From NCBI GenBank assembly GCA_022730285.1, contig DZCQ01000040.1:1-14316 (forward strand): a stretch of 14,316 nt of DNA, in the 5' to 3' direction. The notes below the pieces were generated by a model that did not search any database, was not told the DNA's origin, and saw nothing but the letters and a program-made list of their open reading frames with translations. Below are positions 6,044-14,316 of the stretch, piece by piece (the stretch's first letter is position 1; every line of letters begins with the position of its first letter). This DNA comes from Flavobacterium psychrophilum (GTDB taxonomy: Bacteria > Bacteroidota > Bacteroidia > Flavobacteriales > Flavobacteriaceae). The position numbers and the translations under genes were made by a program.

Positions 6044-6733
6044 ATGGCAAAATTGACAAAAAAACAAAAAGAGGCTGTCGCTAAAATTGAAAAGAACAAA
6101 TTATACACTCTAAAAGATGCAGCAGCATTGATTAAAGTGGTTGCTTCTGCAAAATTTGACGAGTCTGTTGATATCGCTGTAAAACTAGGAGTAGATCCAA
6201 GAAAAGCGAATCAAATGGTACGTGGCGTAGTTTCGTTACCTCACGGAAATGGAAAAAAAATGAGAGTGCTTGCATTAGTTACTCCAGATAAAGAAGCAGA
6301 AGCTAAAGCAGCAGGTGCAGACCATGTTGGTTTAGACGATTATTTGCAAAAAATAAAAGATGGCTGGACAGATGTGGATGTAATCGTAACTATGCCAGCT
6401 GTAATGGGAAAACTTGGTCCTCTAGGTCGTATTCTAGGCCCGAGAGGTTTAATGCCAAACCCAAAAACTGGTACTGTGACCATGGAAATTGGAAAAGCAG
6501 TAGCAGAAATTAAAGCAGGTAAAATTGACTTCAAAGTGGACAAAACAGGAATTGTACATGCAGGAATAGGAAAAGTTTCTTTTGATGCAGAGAAAATTAC
6601 TGAAAATGCTAATGAAATCATTCAAACATTAATCAAATTAAAACCAACTGCTGCAAAAGGAACTTACATCAAGTCTATTTACTTGACAAGTACTATGAGT
6701 CCAGCAATTGCTCTAGACCCTAAAGCAATATAA
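6044..6733 (+). CDS. rplA: 50S ribosomal protein uL1
   Basis: Forms the L1 stalk at the ribosomal E site and, in many bacteria, represses its own operon by binding mRNA. The 229 residues match the usual bacterial length. The signature region [20 protein letters not shown] (122-141) is intact, as are the N-terminal basic segment ([18 protein letters not shown]) and the C-terminal [12 protein letters not shown]. It is 8 nt from rplK and 22 nt from rplJ, so all are on one message. That short gap leaves no room for the long L10 leader known ahead of rplJ in other phyla. Confidence 0.99.
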   Translation: MAKLTKKQKEAVAKIEKNKLYTLKDAAALIKVVASAKFDESVDIAVKLGVDPRKANQMVRGVVSLPHGNGKKMRVLALVTPDKEAEAKAAGADHVGLDDYLQKIKDGWTDVDVIVTMPAVMGKLGPLGRILGPRGLMPNPKTGTVTMEIGKAVAEIKAGKIDFKVDKTGIVHAGIGKVSFDAEKITENANEIIQTLIKLKPTAAKGTYIKSIYLTSTMSPAIALDPKAI

Positions 6734-6755
6734 TTGGTAGTTAAAAATTTTTAAT

Positions 6756-7256
6756 ATGACAAGAGAAGAAAAATCAATCGCTATTGGAGATTTAGCTGCA
6801 CAGTTAGCTGGTACAAATATTGTTTATTTGTCTGACATATCTGGACTTAATGCAGAAACTACTTCAAATCTAAGAAGAGCTTGCTTTAAAGCAGGAATAA
6901 AATTAGAAGTTGTAAAAAACACTTTGCTTTCAAAAGCAATGGAAGCATCTGATAAAGATTTTGGTGAATTACCAAATACTTTAAAAGGAAATACAGCTAT
7001 ATTAATTTCAGATATTGCAAATGCTCCAGCAAAAATAATCAAAGAATTCCGTAAAAAATCCACAAAACCAGTACTAAAAGGTGCTTATATCAATCAAGAA
7101 GTTTACATAGGCGATAACTTACTTGAATCATTAGCAAACCTTAAATCTAGAGACGAAGTTATTGGAGAAATTATCGGATTATTACAGTCTCCTGCAAAAC
7201 GTGTTATTGCTGCATTATTAAACAATGCAGAATCTAAAAACGAAGTAGCAGAATAA
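6756..7256 (+). CDS. rplJ: 50S ribosomal protein uL10
   Basis: Base of the ribosomal stalk; it binds 23S rRNA and carries the L7/L12 dimers through its C-terminal helix. The 166-residue product has the N-terminal pattern MTREEKSIAIGDLAAQLAGT, the VVKNTLLSKAM segment (about 50-60), and a C-terminal alanine/leucine-rich helix (EVIGEIIGLLQSPAKRVIAA) where L12 docks. The length is normal. It is followed by rplL after 54 nt, the usual partner order, with no hairpin or promoter visible in that gap. Confidence 0.98.
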   Translation: MTREEKSIAIGDLAAQLAGTNIVYLSDISGLNAETTSNLRRACFKAGIKLEVVKNTLLSKAMEASDKDFGELPNTLKGNTAILISDIANAPAKIIKEFRKKSTKPVLKGAYINQEVYIGDNLLESLANLKSRDEVIGEIIGLLQSPAKRVIAALLNNAESKNEVAE

Positions 7257-7310
7257 ATTGCGCACAAATAAATTATAATAAATTACAAATCCTTTTAAAA
7301 GATAGAAAAA

Positions 7311-7679
7311 ATGGCAGATTTGAAACAATTCGCAGAACAATTAGTAAACTTAACAGTTAAAGAAGTTAATGATTTAGCTACAATATTAAAAGACGAGTAT
7401 GGTATAGAGCCAGCTGCTGCAGCTGTTGTGGTTGCTGCTGGTGGAGGAGAATCTGCTGCTGAAGAGCAAACAGAATTCACTGTAGTACTAAAAGAAGCAG
7501 GAGCTTCTAAATTAGCAGTAGTTAAAGCTGTTAAAGAATTAACTGGTCTTGGACTTAAAGAAGCAAAAGATTTAGTAGATGCTGCACCATCTAACATTAA
7601 AGAAGGTGTTACTAAAGACGAGGCAGAAGGCCTTAAAAAATCTTTAGAAGAAGCAGGAGCTGTTGTGGAGCTTAAATAA
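7311..7679 (+). CDS. rplL: 50S ribosomal protein bL12 (L7/L12)
   Basis: Multi-copy stalk protein that recruits and stimulates translational GTPases. The 122-residue product shows the N-terminal dimerisation helices (1-30), an Ala/Gly-rich hinge ([18 protein letters not shown], about 35-52), and the C-terminal factor-binding domain ([20 protein letters not shown], then [14 protein letters not shown]). All family features are intact. A strong hairpin follows within 22 nt and probably reduces transcription entering rpoB, so that stalk proteins are made in excess over polymerase. Confidence 0.99.
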   Translation: MADLKQFAEQLVNLTVKEVNDLATILKDEYGIEPAAAAVVVAAGGGESAAEEQTEFTVVLKEAGASKLAVVKAVKELTGLGLKEAKDLVDAAPSNIKEGVTKDEAEGLKKSLEEAGAVVELK

Positions 7680-7700
7680 GCTTACATAGTTTTTGAAACA

Positions 7701-7745
7701 GGTTTAGGTCTTGAGTATAATAGCTCAAAGACCTAAACCATTTTT
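7701..7745 (+). terminator. attenuator/terminator between rplL and rpoB
   Basis: GGTTTAGGTC (7701-7710) plus TTGAG (7711-7715) pair with CTCAA (7724-7728) and GACCTAAACC (7730-7739), giving 15 pairs with one bulged A (7729) and an 8-nt loop. Five T residues follow (7741-7745). This is terminator-shaped. Because rpoB lacks a recognisable promoter downstream of it, it is probably a partial attenuator, as known at the same operon position in Escherichia coli. Confidence 0.75.
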
Positions 7746-7766
7746 CGTATAATAATATATTATACG
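7746..7766 (+). other. second hairpin in the rpoB leader
   Basis: CGTATAATA (7746-7754) is the exact complement of TATTATACG (7758-7766) with a 3-nt loop. It begins directly after the T run of the preceding attenuator and ends 37 nt before rpoB. It may be a processing or stabilising structure at the rpoB mRNA 5' end. Confidence 0.5.
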
Positions 7767-7803
7767 TATATTTAATTTTTTTTAATCAAAATTTTGTCCA
7801 TTG

Positions 7804-10800
7804 ATGATAACAAATCAGACTGAAAGATTGAATTTTGCCTCCACAAAAAATATTCCTGCTTATCCAGACTTTCTAGATGTTCAGGTTAAATCTTTTCAAG
7901 ATTTTTTTCAATTAGAAACTAAATCAGATGAGAGAGGCAACGAAGGATTATATAATACCTTCATGGAGAATTTTCCAATTGCAGATACAAGAAACAATTT
8001 TGTACTGGAATTTATAGATTATTTTGTAGATCCACCTCGTTATACTATTCAAGAGTGTATAGAAAGAGGTCTTACTTATAGCGTCCCTTTAAAAGCAAGA
8101 CTTAAATTGTATTGTACAGATGCGGAGCATGAAGATTTTGAAACCATAGTTCAAGACGTATATTTAGGTACTATCCCTTACATGACACCAAGTGGCACTT
8201 TTGTAATTAATGGTGCAGAACGTGTGGTGGTATCCCAACTACATAGATCTCCAGGAGTCTTTTTTGGACAATCCTTCCATGCTAATGGAACCAAGTTATA
8301 TTCTGCCCGTGTTATTCCATTTAAAGGTTCATGGATTGAATTTGCTACTGATATCAATAGCGTAATGTATGCTTACATTGATAGGAAGAAAAAATTACCT
8401 GTAACTACCCTCTTCAGGGCTATAGGTTTTCAAAGCGATAAAGATATTCTTGAAATATTTGATCTTGCAGAAGAAATAAAAGTATCTAAAACTGGACTTA
8501 AAAAATATATTGGTAGAAAATTAGCTGCTAGAGTATTAAATACTTGGCATGAAGATTTTGTAGATGAGGACACTGGAGAAGTTGTTTCTATTGAACGGAA
8601 CAATATTATATTAGACCGAGATACCATACTTGATAAAGATAATGTCGAGGAAATTATAGAATCTAATGTAAAATCTATTCTCCTAAATAAAGAAGAGAAC
8701 AATGCAGTAGATTACTCTATAATACACAACACACTGCAAAAGGATCCAACAAATTCTGAAAAAGAAGCTGTTGAGCATATTTATAGACAATTACGTAATG
8801 CAGAACCACCTGATGAGGAAACTGCTCGTGGAATTATTGATAAACTATTCTTCTCCGATCAACGATACAATCTTGGTGAAGTAGGGCGTTACAGAATAAA
8901 TAAAAAATTAGGGTTAGATACTCCTATGGAAAAGCAAGTCTTGACCAAAGAAGATATCATAACTATAGTTAAATACTTAATTGAACTTATTAATTCTAAA
9001 GCCGAAATTGATGATATTGACCACTTATCTAATCGACGAGTTAGAACAGTAGGAGAGCAATTATCGCAACAATTTGGTGTAGGATTGGCTCGTATGGCTC
9101 GTACAATTCGAGAACGTATGAATGTAAGAGATAACGAGGTATTTACACCAATTGATTTGATAAATGCTAAAACATTATCATCCGTTATTAATTCATTTTT
9201 TGGGACAAATCAGTTATCTCAGTTCATGGATCAAACAAATCCATTAGCGGAAATTACACACAAACGTCGTTTATCAGCACTTGGACCAGGTGGACTTTCA
9301 CGTGAAAGAGCTGGTTTTGAGGTTCGTGACGTTCACTATACACACTATGGAAGGTTATGCCCTATCGAAACTCCTGAAGGACCGAATATTGGGCTTATAT
9401 CTTCATTAAGTGTTTATGCAAAAGTAAATGGAATGGGATTTATTGAAACTCCATACCGAAAAGTAACAAATGGTGTGGTAGATTTGAATGCAACAGCAAG
9501 ATATCTGAGTGCAGAAGAAGAAGAAGGGTTACTTATTGCACAAGCAAATATAGAAATGGACGATAACGGAAAAATAACAGCAGAGAATGTTATTGCTCGT
9601 CAAGAAGGAGATTTTCCAGTTATTAATCCAATAGAGGTACATTATACAGATGTGGCTCCAAATCAAATTGCTTCCATATCCGCTTCATTAATTCCTTTTC
9701 TAGAACATGACGATGCAAATAGAGCCTTGATGGGATCTAACATGATGCGTCAAGCAGTACCTTTATTACGCCCTGAAGCACCAATTGTTGGAACAGGTTT
9801 GGAAAGACAAGTAGCTTCAGACTCTAGAGTTTTGATAAATGCAGAAGGCAATGGTGTGGTAGATTATGTGGATGCAAACATGATTACCATAACTTACGAA
9901 AGAACCGAAGCGGAAAGAGCTGTGAGCTTTGAATCGGATGATAAAACGTATCAGTTAATAAAATTCCGAAAAACAAATCAAGGAACTTCTATAAACCTGA
10001 AACCAATTGTTAGAAAAGGAGACAAGGTAACTAAAGGACAAGTTTTATGTGAAGGATATGCAACACAAAATGGTGAGTTAGCTTTGGGTAGAAACCTAAA
10101 AGTAGCATTTATGCCATGGAAAGGTTATAACTTTGAAGATGCAATTGTAATATCCGAGAAAGTAGTTCGTGACGATATTTTTACCTCTATACATGTAGAT
10201 GATTACTCATTAGAAGTGAGAGACACTAAATTAGGTAACGAAGAGTTAACAAATGATATTCCGAACGTTTCTGAAGAAGCGACAAAAGATTTAGATGAAA
10301 ATGGTATGATTAGAATTGGTGCAGAAGTAAAACCTGGCGATATTCTGATCGGAAAAATTACACCAAAAGGAGAATCTGATCCAACTCCCGAAGAAAAACT
10401 TTTAAGGGCTATTTTCGGAGATAAAGCTGGTGATGTAAAAGATGCTTCACTGAAAGCATCTCCTTCATTACATGGTGTTGTTCTTGATAAAAAATTATTT
10501 GCAAAAGCTGTAAAAGACAAACGCAAACGCACACAAGACAAAGATGCACTAGGCGAATTAGAACTAGAATTTGAAACCAAATTTGTAGAACTAAAAGATA
10601 AATTAATCGATAAATTATTTATAATTATTGATGGAAAAACATCGCAAGGTGTAATGAATGATTTGGGCGAAGAAGTTTTACCAAAAGGTAAAAAATATAC
10701 TAAGAAAATGTTACAATCCGTAGAGGATTTTGCACATTTAACGAAAGGAACTTGGGTTGCGGATGACGAAACAAATGCAATGGTAAATGACTTAATACAC

Positions 10801-11616
10801 AACTACAAAATCAAACTAAACGATTTGCAAGGTGCATTGAGGAGAGAGAAATTTACGATTACAGTTGGAGACGAATTGCCAGCTGGAATCTTAAAATTAG
10901 CTAAAGTTTATATAGCCAAAAAACGTAAGCTAAAAGTAGGAGATAAAATGGCGGGGCGTCACGGAAATAAAGGAATTGTTGCTCGTATTGTGCGTCACGA
11001 AGACATGCCATTCTTAGAAGATGGAACACCTGTTGATATAGTTCTTAACCCACTTGGAGTACCTTCTCGTATGAACATTGGTCAAATTTACGAAACCGTT
11101 CTAGGATGGGCAGGACAAAACTTGGGCCGAAAATATGCAACACCAATTTTTGACGGAGCATCATTAGACCAAATAAATGCAATCACTGACGAAGCTGGAG
11201 TTCCACGTTTCGGACACACACATCTTTATGATGGTGGTACAGGAGAACGTTTCCACCAAGCAGCAACAGTTGGAGTAATCTATATGTTGAAACTTGGACA
11301 CATGGTTGATGACAAAATGCACGCACGTTCTATCGGACCATACTCATTGATTACGCAACAACCATTAGGAGGTAAAGCGCAATTTGGAGGACAACGTTTT
11401 GGAGAGATGGAGGTTTGGGCATTGGAAGCTTATGGAGCGTCAAGTACACTACGTGAAATTTTGACAGTAAAATCGGATGACGTAATTGGTAGAGCCAAAA
11501 CTTACGAAGCTATCGTTAAGGGAGAATCTATGCCAGAACCAGGATTGCCTGAATCGTTCAATGTATTAATGCATGAATTGAAAGGTCTTGGATTAGACAT
11601 TCGTTTAGAAGAATAA
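7804..11616 (+). CDS. rpoB: DNA-directed RNA polymerase subunit beta
   Basis: Catalytic-core subunit of RNA polymerase. The 1270-residue product begins [15 protein letters not shown] use the ATG at 7804 rather than the TTG just ahead of it, which would add one codon. The rifampicin-binding region lies at about 470-493, with Asp476, His486 and Ser491 matching the drug-sensitive E. coli residues D516, H526 and S531. The motif [12 protein letters not shown] (1046-1057) contains the two active-site lysines Lys1048 and Lys1056. The C-terminus ([20 protein letters not shown]) is complete. The gene looks intact. What is odd is that rpoC does not follow: a 12-bp hairpin and two lipoprotein genes come first. 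Confidence 0.99.
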   Translation: MITNQTERLNFASTKNIPAYPDFLDVQVKSFQDFFQLETKSDERGNEGLYNTFMENFPIADTRNNFVLEFIDYFVDPPRYTIQECIERGLTYSVPLKARLKLYCTDAEHEDFETIVQDVYLGTIPYMTPSGTFVINGAERVVVSQLHRSPGVFFGQSFHANGTKLYSARVIPFKGSWIEFATDINSVMYAYIDRKKKLPVTTLFRAIGFQSDKDILEIFDLAEEIKVSKTGLKKYIGRKLAARVLNTWHEDFVDEDTGEVVSIERNNIILDRDTILDKDNVEEIIESNVKSILLNKEENNAVDYSIIHNTLQKDPTNSEKEAVEHIYRQLRNAEPPDEETARGIIDKLFFSDQRYNLGEVGRYRINKKLGLDTPMEKQVLTKEDIITIVKYLIELINSKAEIDDIDHLSNRRVRTVGEQLSQQFGVGLARMARTIRERMNVRDNEVFTPIDLINAKTLSSVINSFFGTNQLSQFMDQTNPLAEITHKRRLSALGPGGLSRERAGFEVRDVHYTHYGRLCPIETPEGPNIGLISSLSVYAKVNGMGFIETPYRKVTNGVVDLNATARYLSAEEEEGLLIAQANIEMDDNGKITAENVIARQEGDFPVINPIEVHYTDVAPNQIASISASLIPFLEHDDANRALMGSNMMRQAVPLLRPEAPIVGTGLERQVASDSRVLINAEGNGVVDYVDANMITITYERTEAERAVSFESDDKTYQLIKFRKTNQGTSINLKPIVRKGDKVTKGQVLCEGYATQNGELALGRNLKVAFMPWKGYNFEDAIVISEKVVRDDIFTSIHVDDYSLEVRDTKLGNEELTNDIPNVSEEATKDLDENGMIRIGAEVKPGDILIGKITPKGESDPTPEEKLLRAIFGDKAGDVKDASLKASPSLHGVVLDKKLFAKAVKDKRKRTQDKDALGELELEFETKFVELKDKLIDKLFIIIDGKTSQGVMNDLGEEVLPKGKKYTKKMLQSVEDFAHLTKGTWVADDETNAMVNDLIHNYKIKLNDLQGALRREKFTITVGDELPAGILKLAKVYIAKKRKLKVGDKMAGRHGNKGIVARIVRHEDMPFLEDGTPVDIVLNPLGVPSRMNIGQIYETVLGWAGQNLGRKYATPIFDGASLDQINAITDEAGVPRFGHTHLYDGGTGERFHQAATVGVIYMLKLGHMVDDKMHARSIGPYSLITQQPLGGKAQFGGQRFGEMEVWALEAYGASSTLREILTVKSDDVIGRAKTYEAIVKGESMPEPGLPESFNVLMHELKGLGLDIRLEE

Positions 11617-11619
11617 ATA

Positions 11620-11647
11620 TATTGGGAGCAGTATTCTGTTCCCAATA
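11620..11647 (+). other. strong hairpin directly after rpoB
   Basis: TATTGGGAGCAG (11620-11631) pairs with CTGTTCCCAATA (11636-11647), 12 pairs with a single G-T wobble and a TATT loop. It starts 3 nt after the rpoB stop. No T run follows, so it is not a standard terminator. It may stabilise the rpoB 3' end or mark an RNA processing point before the inserted genes. Confidence 0.65.
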
Positions 11648-11668
11648 ATATAATTATAAATATAAAAA

Positions 11669-13651
11669 ATGAAAAAAATAATAAATTTATTTTTGTTTTT
11701 ATTTTTGGTTGTTGCTTGTCAAAAAGAAGATTTGTCTAAAGTAGAGGATAATACTACTTCTTTAGTAAATTCTCAGGTAACAATGAGGGTTAATGCAAAT
11801 GATAAGCTAGATATTCATACCCAAATTGTTTTGGGGAAGAGATTAAAAAATCCATACTCTGTTAAGAATATGCAGATTGCTTTCGATTATTATAATTCAG
11901 TTGTTAAAAATTCAAAATTTATCAATAAAGTTGTAGAAACAACAAGCTATTACATTAAAATCACTCCTAAATCCATTGAAGATTTAAAAATTTTAGATGA
12001 TTTAGACAAAGAAAGTAATGATTTTACTCCAGTACTACAAGACTATCCTATGGATTATGAGATTTTAGTAGAGGGGGATTATTATGTGTCTCCAAAAGAT
12101 GATAAGGATTTATTTTACCCAACATACACAGTTATACCTGTTGGATATAAACTGCCAAGTGGAATAAGTTATAAAATATTAGAGGAGTTGTATCAGCCAA
12201 CAGATGATGAATATGACGTTGAAACAGTTTCATTGTTTTTTGCAGATTGGAAAGATGATTTAGCTGCGGATGATATTTTTTTGAAATTAGAAACATTACC
12301 TGAATATCTTAATAATGCGTTAATTTCTAGCAGTAGAAGAAAGAAATTTACCCCAAATGGATATGTTAAAGTTCAAAATACAGATTCTAACCAATATGAT
12401 CCTTTGTTACAAGCAGAAATATCATATGGTAGAATGGTTTGGTGGCATTATACTTATACCGATAATAATGGTCATTTTTCTGGATCTCACAATTATAGAG
12501 GAGAGGTTAGAATTAGGGCGAAGTGGAGAGGATATACTGCAACAATTAGAAAATCTTGGAATGAAATTTTAGGAATACAGGTTTCAGATCATTTAATGAC
12601 TTTGAATAGAAATAACAATGGTGCAACTAAGCTTATTCCTTACTCTTGGAGCGAGGGGGAAGGACATCTTTGGTACAAAGGTACAGTTCATAATGGTTTG
12701 AGAAAATATATTGATTATTCTAACATAAATGGGATATCACATACAATTAGTTATGCAAATGTTTGGGTTTCTGCAAAGGGGACTAATACTGGATCGACAC
12801 CAATGTTGTATAAATATGATAATCTTTCTAGTATGGCTACAATTGCAGGAATTGGTCAATCAAGTATTTGGAATGTTATAAGTGTGAATACAACGGATAA
12901 TTTAATTAGTCTTTTACCGCCGCATTTAAGACCTGATCAAACATATAAAGGATTAAGAAATGGTGCTTCAAACGGAAATACCGCAACTATACATCAATTA
13001 GTTTTTCATGAGTCGGGTCACTATTCTCATGCTTCAAAGGCAGGAGCTTGGTTTTGGGCAAATGTTTTTTCTAGTGAACTAAGTAATTCTATCGAACCTG
13101 GAAGCACTGCCCAAGATCCATATAAAGATGGAAGTTTACCATCATACCAAGCTGCTGATAGGATTGCACTTGCCGAAGGATGGGGTAATTTATGTGAGTT
13201 TAAAATAAGTCAATTTTATTATGCTAAAGCAATAAGTGGAAATTATCAGAGTGTAGGATTTGTTTTCACGAATGACATACCTAGTTTTATAGAAGGATTT
13301 AATGTTTGTGATAGACCATTGTCTTCAAATCATAGAACTTCTGATATAAGTTGGTTTTATCATGGTATAATGTGGGATTTATTAGATGACAGTATTGATG
13401 GGGATAATTCTGTACGAAGAGATGGTAGTGCATTGGGAGGAGGTCTTTTTGTAAATAAGATTATAGATAAAGCTAATATTAATACAAGTGTTAATAATAA
13501 TCAATATTACTTAGCACCTGTTTTTAATCATTTAAATTCCAATGTGAATAATTCTACGGATTTATATAATTCATTAATAAATAATGGTTACAATGGAACA
13601 TCACAACACAAACCAATTTACGAACTATTTAGAAGCTATGGGTATCTTTAA
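11669..13651 (+). CDS. surface-exposed lipoprotein, predicted zinc metallopeptidase (HExxH)
   Basis: I do not recognise a named family. The 660-residue protein starts with a lipoprotein signal (MKKIINLFLFLFLVVAC, lipidated Cys17) followed by Q-K-E-D, which fits the K-(D/E)2 export signal that sends Bacteroidota lipoproteins to the cell surface. A probable beta-rich domain (about 229-295: GYVKVQNTD, then TDNNGHFSGSHNYRG) resembles the regulatory or adhesion modules of secreted Bacteroidota proteins. The C-terminal half has HESGH (447-451), a zinc-binding HExxH motif with Glu448 as the likely catalytic base. LAEGWGN (501-507) follows, and its Glu503 is a plausible third ligand. It is 52 nt downstream of rpoB and overlaps the next gene by 14 nt. 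Arginines are nearly all AGA/AGG with no CGT, unlike rpoB. Peptidase activity is inferred from motifs only. Confidence 0.8.
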   Translation: MKKIINLFLFLFLVVACQKEDLSKVEDNTTSLVNSQVTMRVNANDKLDIHTQIVLGKRLKNPYSVKNMQIAFDYYNSVVKNSKFINKVVETTSYYIKITPKSIEDLKILDDLDKESNDFTPVLQDYPMDYEILVEGDYYVSPKDDKDLFYPTYTVIPVGYKLPSGISYKILEELYQPTDDEYDVETVSLFFADWKDDLAADDIFLKLETLPEYLNNALISSSRRKKFTPNGYVKVQNTDSNQYDPLLQAEISYGRMVWWHYTYTDNNGHFSGSHNYRGEVRIRAKWRGYTATIRKSWNEILGIQVSDHLMTLNRNNNGATKLIPYSWSEGEGHLWYKGTVHNGLRKYIDYSNINGISHTISYANVWVSAKGTNTGSTPMLYKYDNLSSMATIAGIGQSSIWNVISVNTTDNLISLLPPHLRPDQTYKGLRNGASNGNTATIHQLVFHESGHYSHASKAGAWFWANVFSSELSNSIEPGSTAQDPYKDGSLPSYQAADRIALAEGWGNLCEFKISQFYYAKAISGNYQSVGFVFTNDIPSFIEGFNVCDRPLSSNHRTSDISWFYHGIMWDLLDDSIDGDNSVRRDGSALGGGLFVNKIIDKANINTSVNNNQYYLAPVFNHLNSNVNNSTDLYNSLINNGYNGTSQHKPIYELFRSYGYL

Positions 13652-14162
13652 AAAAATATTCTTTGTACTTATTATAACAACTTTATTTGGTTGTCCAAGA
13701 GAGGAGGAAAATTGCAATGATTTTGGAAGTACAGTTAGGGTGGATGATATGATAACATTAACCCCGTTGCAGGTAATATATAATCAAGGAGATGAGATTG
13801 AAATGAAATTAGAAATACCTGCTGTGAATACTTATTATGGAAATGAATTAAATTTATTTCAATTAACTAATGATTATTTTGCTACTTTATCGATTTCACA
13901 AAACAGACTAACTACTGGAAATCAGTTGACTTTTATAAAAGGGAGCTTAGGAACAACATTGAGTACATTTGAACTACCTTATAACTTTGACACACAAAAG
14001 TATGAATTAGATGTGAAAATTAAATTAAATGCCGTTGGTGTTTATAGTTTATACACAAATGAAACAATTCTAATTAATGGTATTACAAAATGTAATAGGT
14101 ATTTTATGCATACAAAAATTCAAGGAAGTGTTAACAATATGGTTGAATTCACAGTACAATAA
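13638..14162 (+). CDS. small lipoprotein of unknown function
   Basis: Not recognised. I start it at 13638 because MGIFKKIFFVLIITTLFGC forms a proper lipoprotein signal with lipidated Cys19; an ATG further upstream at 13584 would bury that signal behind 18 extra residues. The 174-residue product continues P-R-E-E-E, an acidic stretch close to, but not exactly, the surface-export motif (Arg in place of Lys). The mature part looks beta-rich (LQVIYNQGDEIEMKLEIP, KYELDVKIKLNAVGVYSL). It has two further cysteines, Cys26 and Cys152, that could form a disulfide. The start lies inside the metallopeptidase-like gene (14-nt overlap, different frame), so translation is probably coupled and the two products likely act together. 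Only 12 nt, including eight T residues, separate it from rpoC. Confidence 0.8.
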   Translation: MGIFKKIFFVLIITTLFGCPREEENCNDFGSTVRVDDMITLTPLQVIYNQGDEIEMKLEIPAVNTYYGNELNLFQLTNDYFATLSISQNRLTTGNQLTFIKGSLGTTLSTFELPYNFDTQKYELDVKIKLNAVGVYSLYTNETILINGITKCNRYFMHTKIQGSVNNMVEFTVQ

Positions 14163-14174
14163 TTTTTTTTAACT

Positions 14175-14316
14175 ATGATGAATAATAGAAATAATAACAA
14201 CAATAACAGAGATAAGAATCCAGTAAAAAGATTCAATAAAATCTCAATAGGTTTAGCCTCACCAGAATCTATCTTGGCAGAGTCAAGAGGAGAGGTTTTA
14301 AAACCAGAAACTATCA
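14175..14316 (+). CDS. rpoC: DNA-directed RNA polymerase subunit beta', 5' part (cut by window end)
   Basis: The first 47 codons of the largest RNA polymerase subunit. The segment [20 protein letters not shown], followed by [13 protein letters not shown], is the conserved start of flavobacterial RpoC, leading to the zinc-binding region that lies beyond the window. The start is either ATG 14175 or the adjacent ATG 14178; no Shine-Dalgarno sequence separates the options. Nine of the first 15 residues are asparagine, from an AAT/AAC-rich run. It is displaced about 2.56 kb from rpoB by the two lipoprotein genes, and I find no -7 promoter motif in the 12-nt gap before it. Confidence 0.95.
   Translation, partial: MMNNRNNNNNNRDKNPVKRFNKISIGLASPESILAESRGEVLKPETI

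Noticed and set aside
7801..7803. TTG as the rpoB start
   Set aside because: The next codon is ATG and gives the conserved [11 protein letters not shown] start.
10203..10802. Long minus-strand open frame (199 codons) within rpoB
   Set aside because: It is Ser/Phe/Leu-rich, as expected from the antisense of a coding region, with no domain pattern; the same applies to the other antisense frames under tuf, rplA, rplL and the MFS gene.
13584..13637. Longer N-terminus for the small lipoprotein
   Set aside because: It would place 18 non-hydrophobic residues before the lipoprotein signal peptide; the ATG at 13638 gives a normal signal.
11643..14163. Possible target-site duplication flanking the inserted lipoprotein genes
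   Set aside because: The only shared short word I noticed, CAATAAT near 11643 and 14157, is AT-rich and 7 nt long, and is not convincing in such low-GC DNA.

Overview
The window is a low-GC chromosomal segment from a bacterium of the phylum Bacteroidota, most likely a member of the Flavobacteriaceae. The evidence is the gene order rpsU - xerC-like recombinase - hpf - tRNAs - tuf - tRNA-Trp - secE - nusG - rplKAJL - rpoB, the protein sequences, start sites that almost all lack a Shine-Dalgarno sequence, the TAnnTTTG-type -7 promoter motif, and lipoproteins with a C-Q-K-E-D Bacteroidota surface-export signal. All genes are on the + strand.

Layout. Bases 17-1249 encode an MFS transporter. Bases 1286-1583 hold rpsU (bS21) with its own promoter-like -7 box, the only strong Shine-Dalgarno sequence seen in the window, and a long hairpin terminator. 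Bases 1609-2837 hold a tyrosine recombinase and a short hibernation factor. Bases 2882-3378 hold a promoter motif directly abutting a terminator hairpin, then tRNA-Thr(UGU), tRNA-Tyr(GUA), a 160-nt hairpin-rich spacer and tRNA-Thr(GGU). Next come tuf and its terminator (3433-4681), then tRNA-Trp, secE and nusG (4689-5533), and the L11-L1-L10-L7/L12 ribosomal protein genes (5595-7679). Two tandem hairpins (7701-7766) precede rpoB (7804-11616).

The main anomaly follows rpoB. Instead of rpoC coming next, as in nearly all bacteria, about 2.5 kb encodes two overlapping lipoprotein genes. The first is a 660-aa predicted surface-exposed zinc metallopeptidase-like lipoprotein (HESGH plus a downstream EGWG motif). 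The second is a 174-aa lipoprotein of unknown function whose start codon lies inside the first gene. The true rpoC start follows at 14175 and runs off the window end. I see no promoter in the insert, so the pair is probably co-transcribed with the RNA polymerase operon, and rpoC must be reached by reading through it or from a promoter I could not recognise.

Together the window is a translation and transcription housekeeping cluster: ribosome assembly and hibernation factors, elongation factor, tRNAs, Sec translocase subunit, NusG, the stalk and L1 proteins, and RNA polymerase subunits. An accessory cell-surface module is embedded in its most conserved gene pair. I see no CRISPR array, insertion sequence or rRNA gene. 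No stretch over 300 bases lacks a gene.
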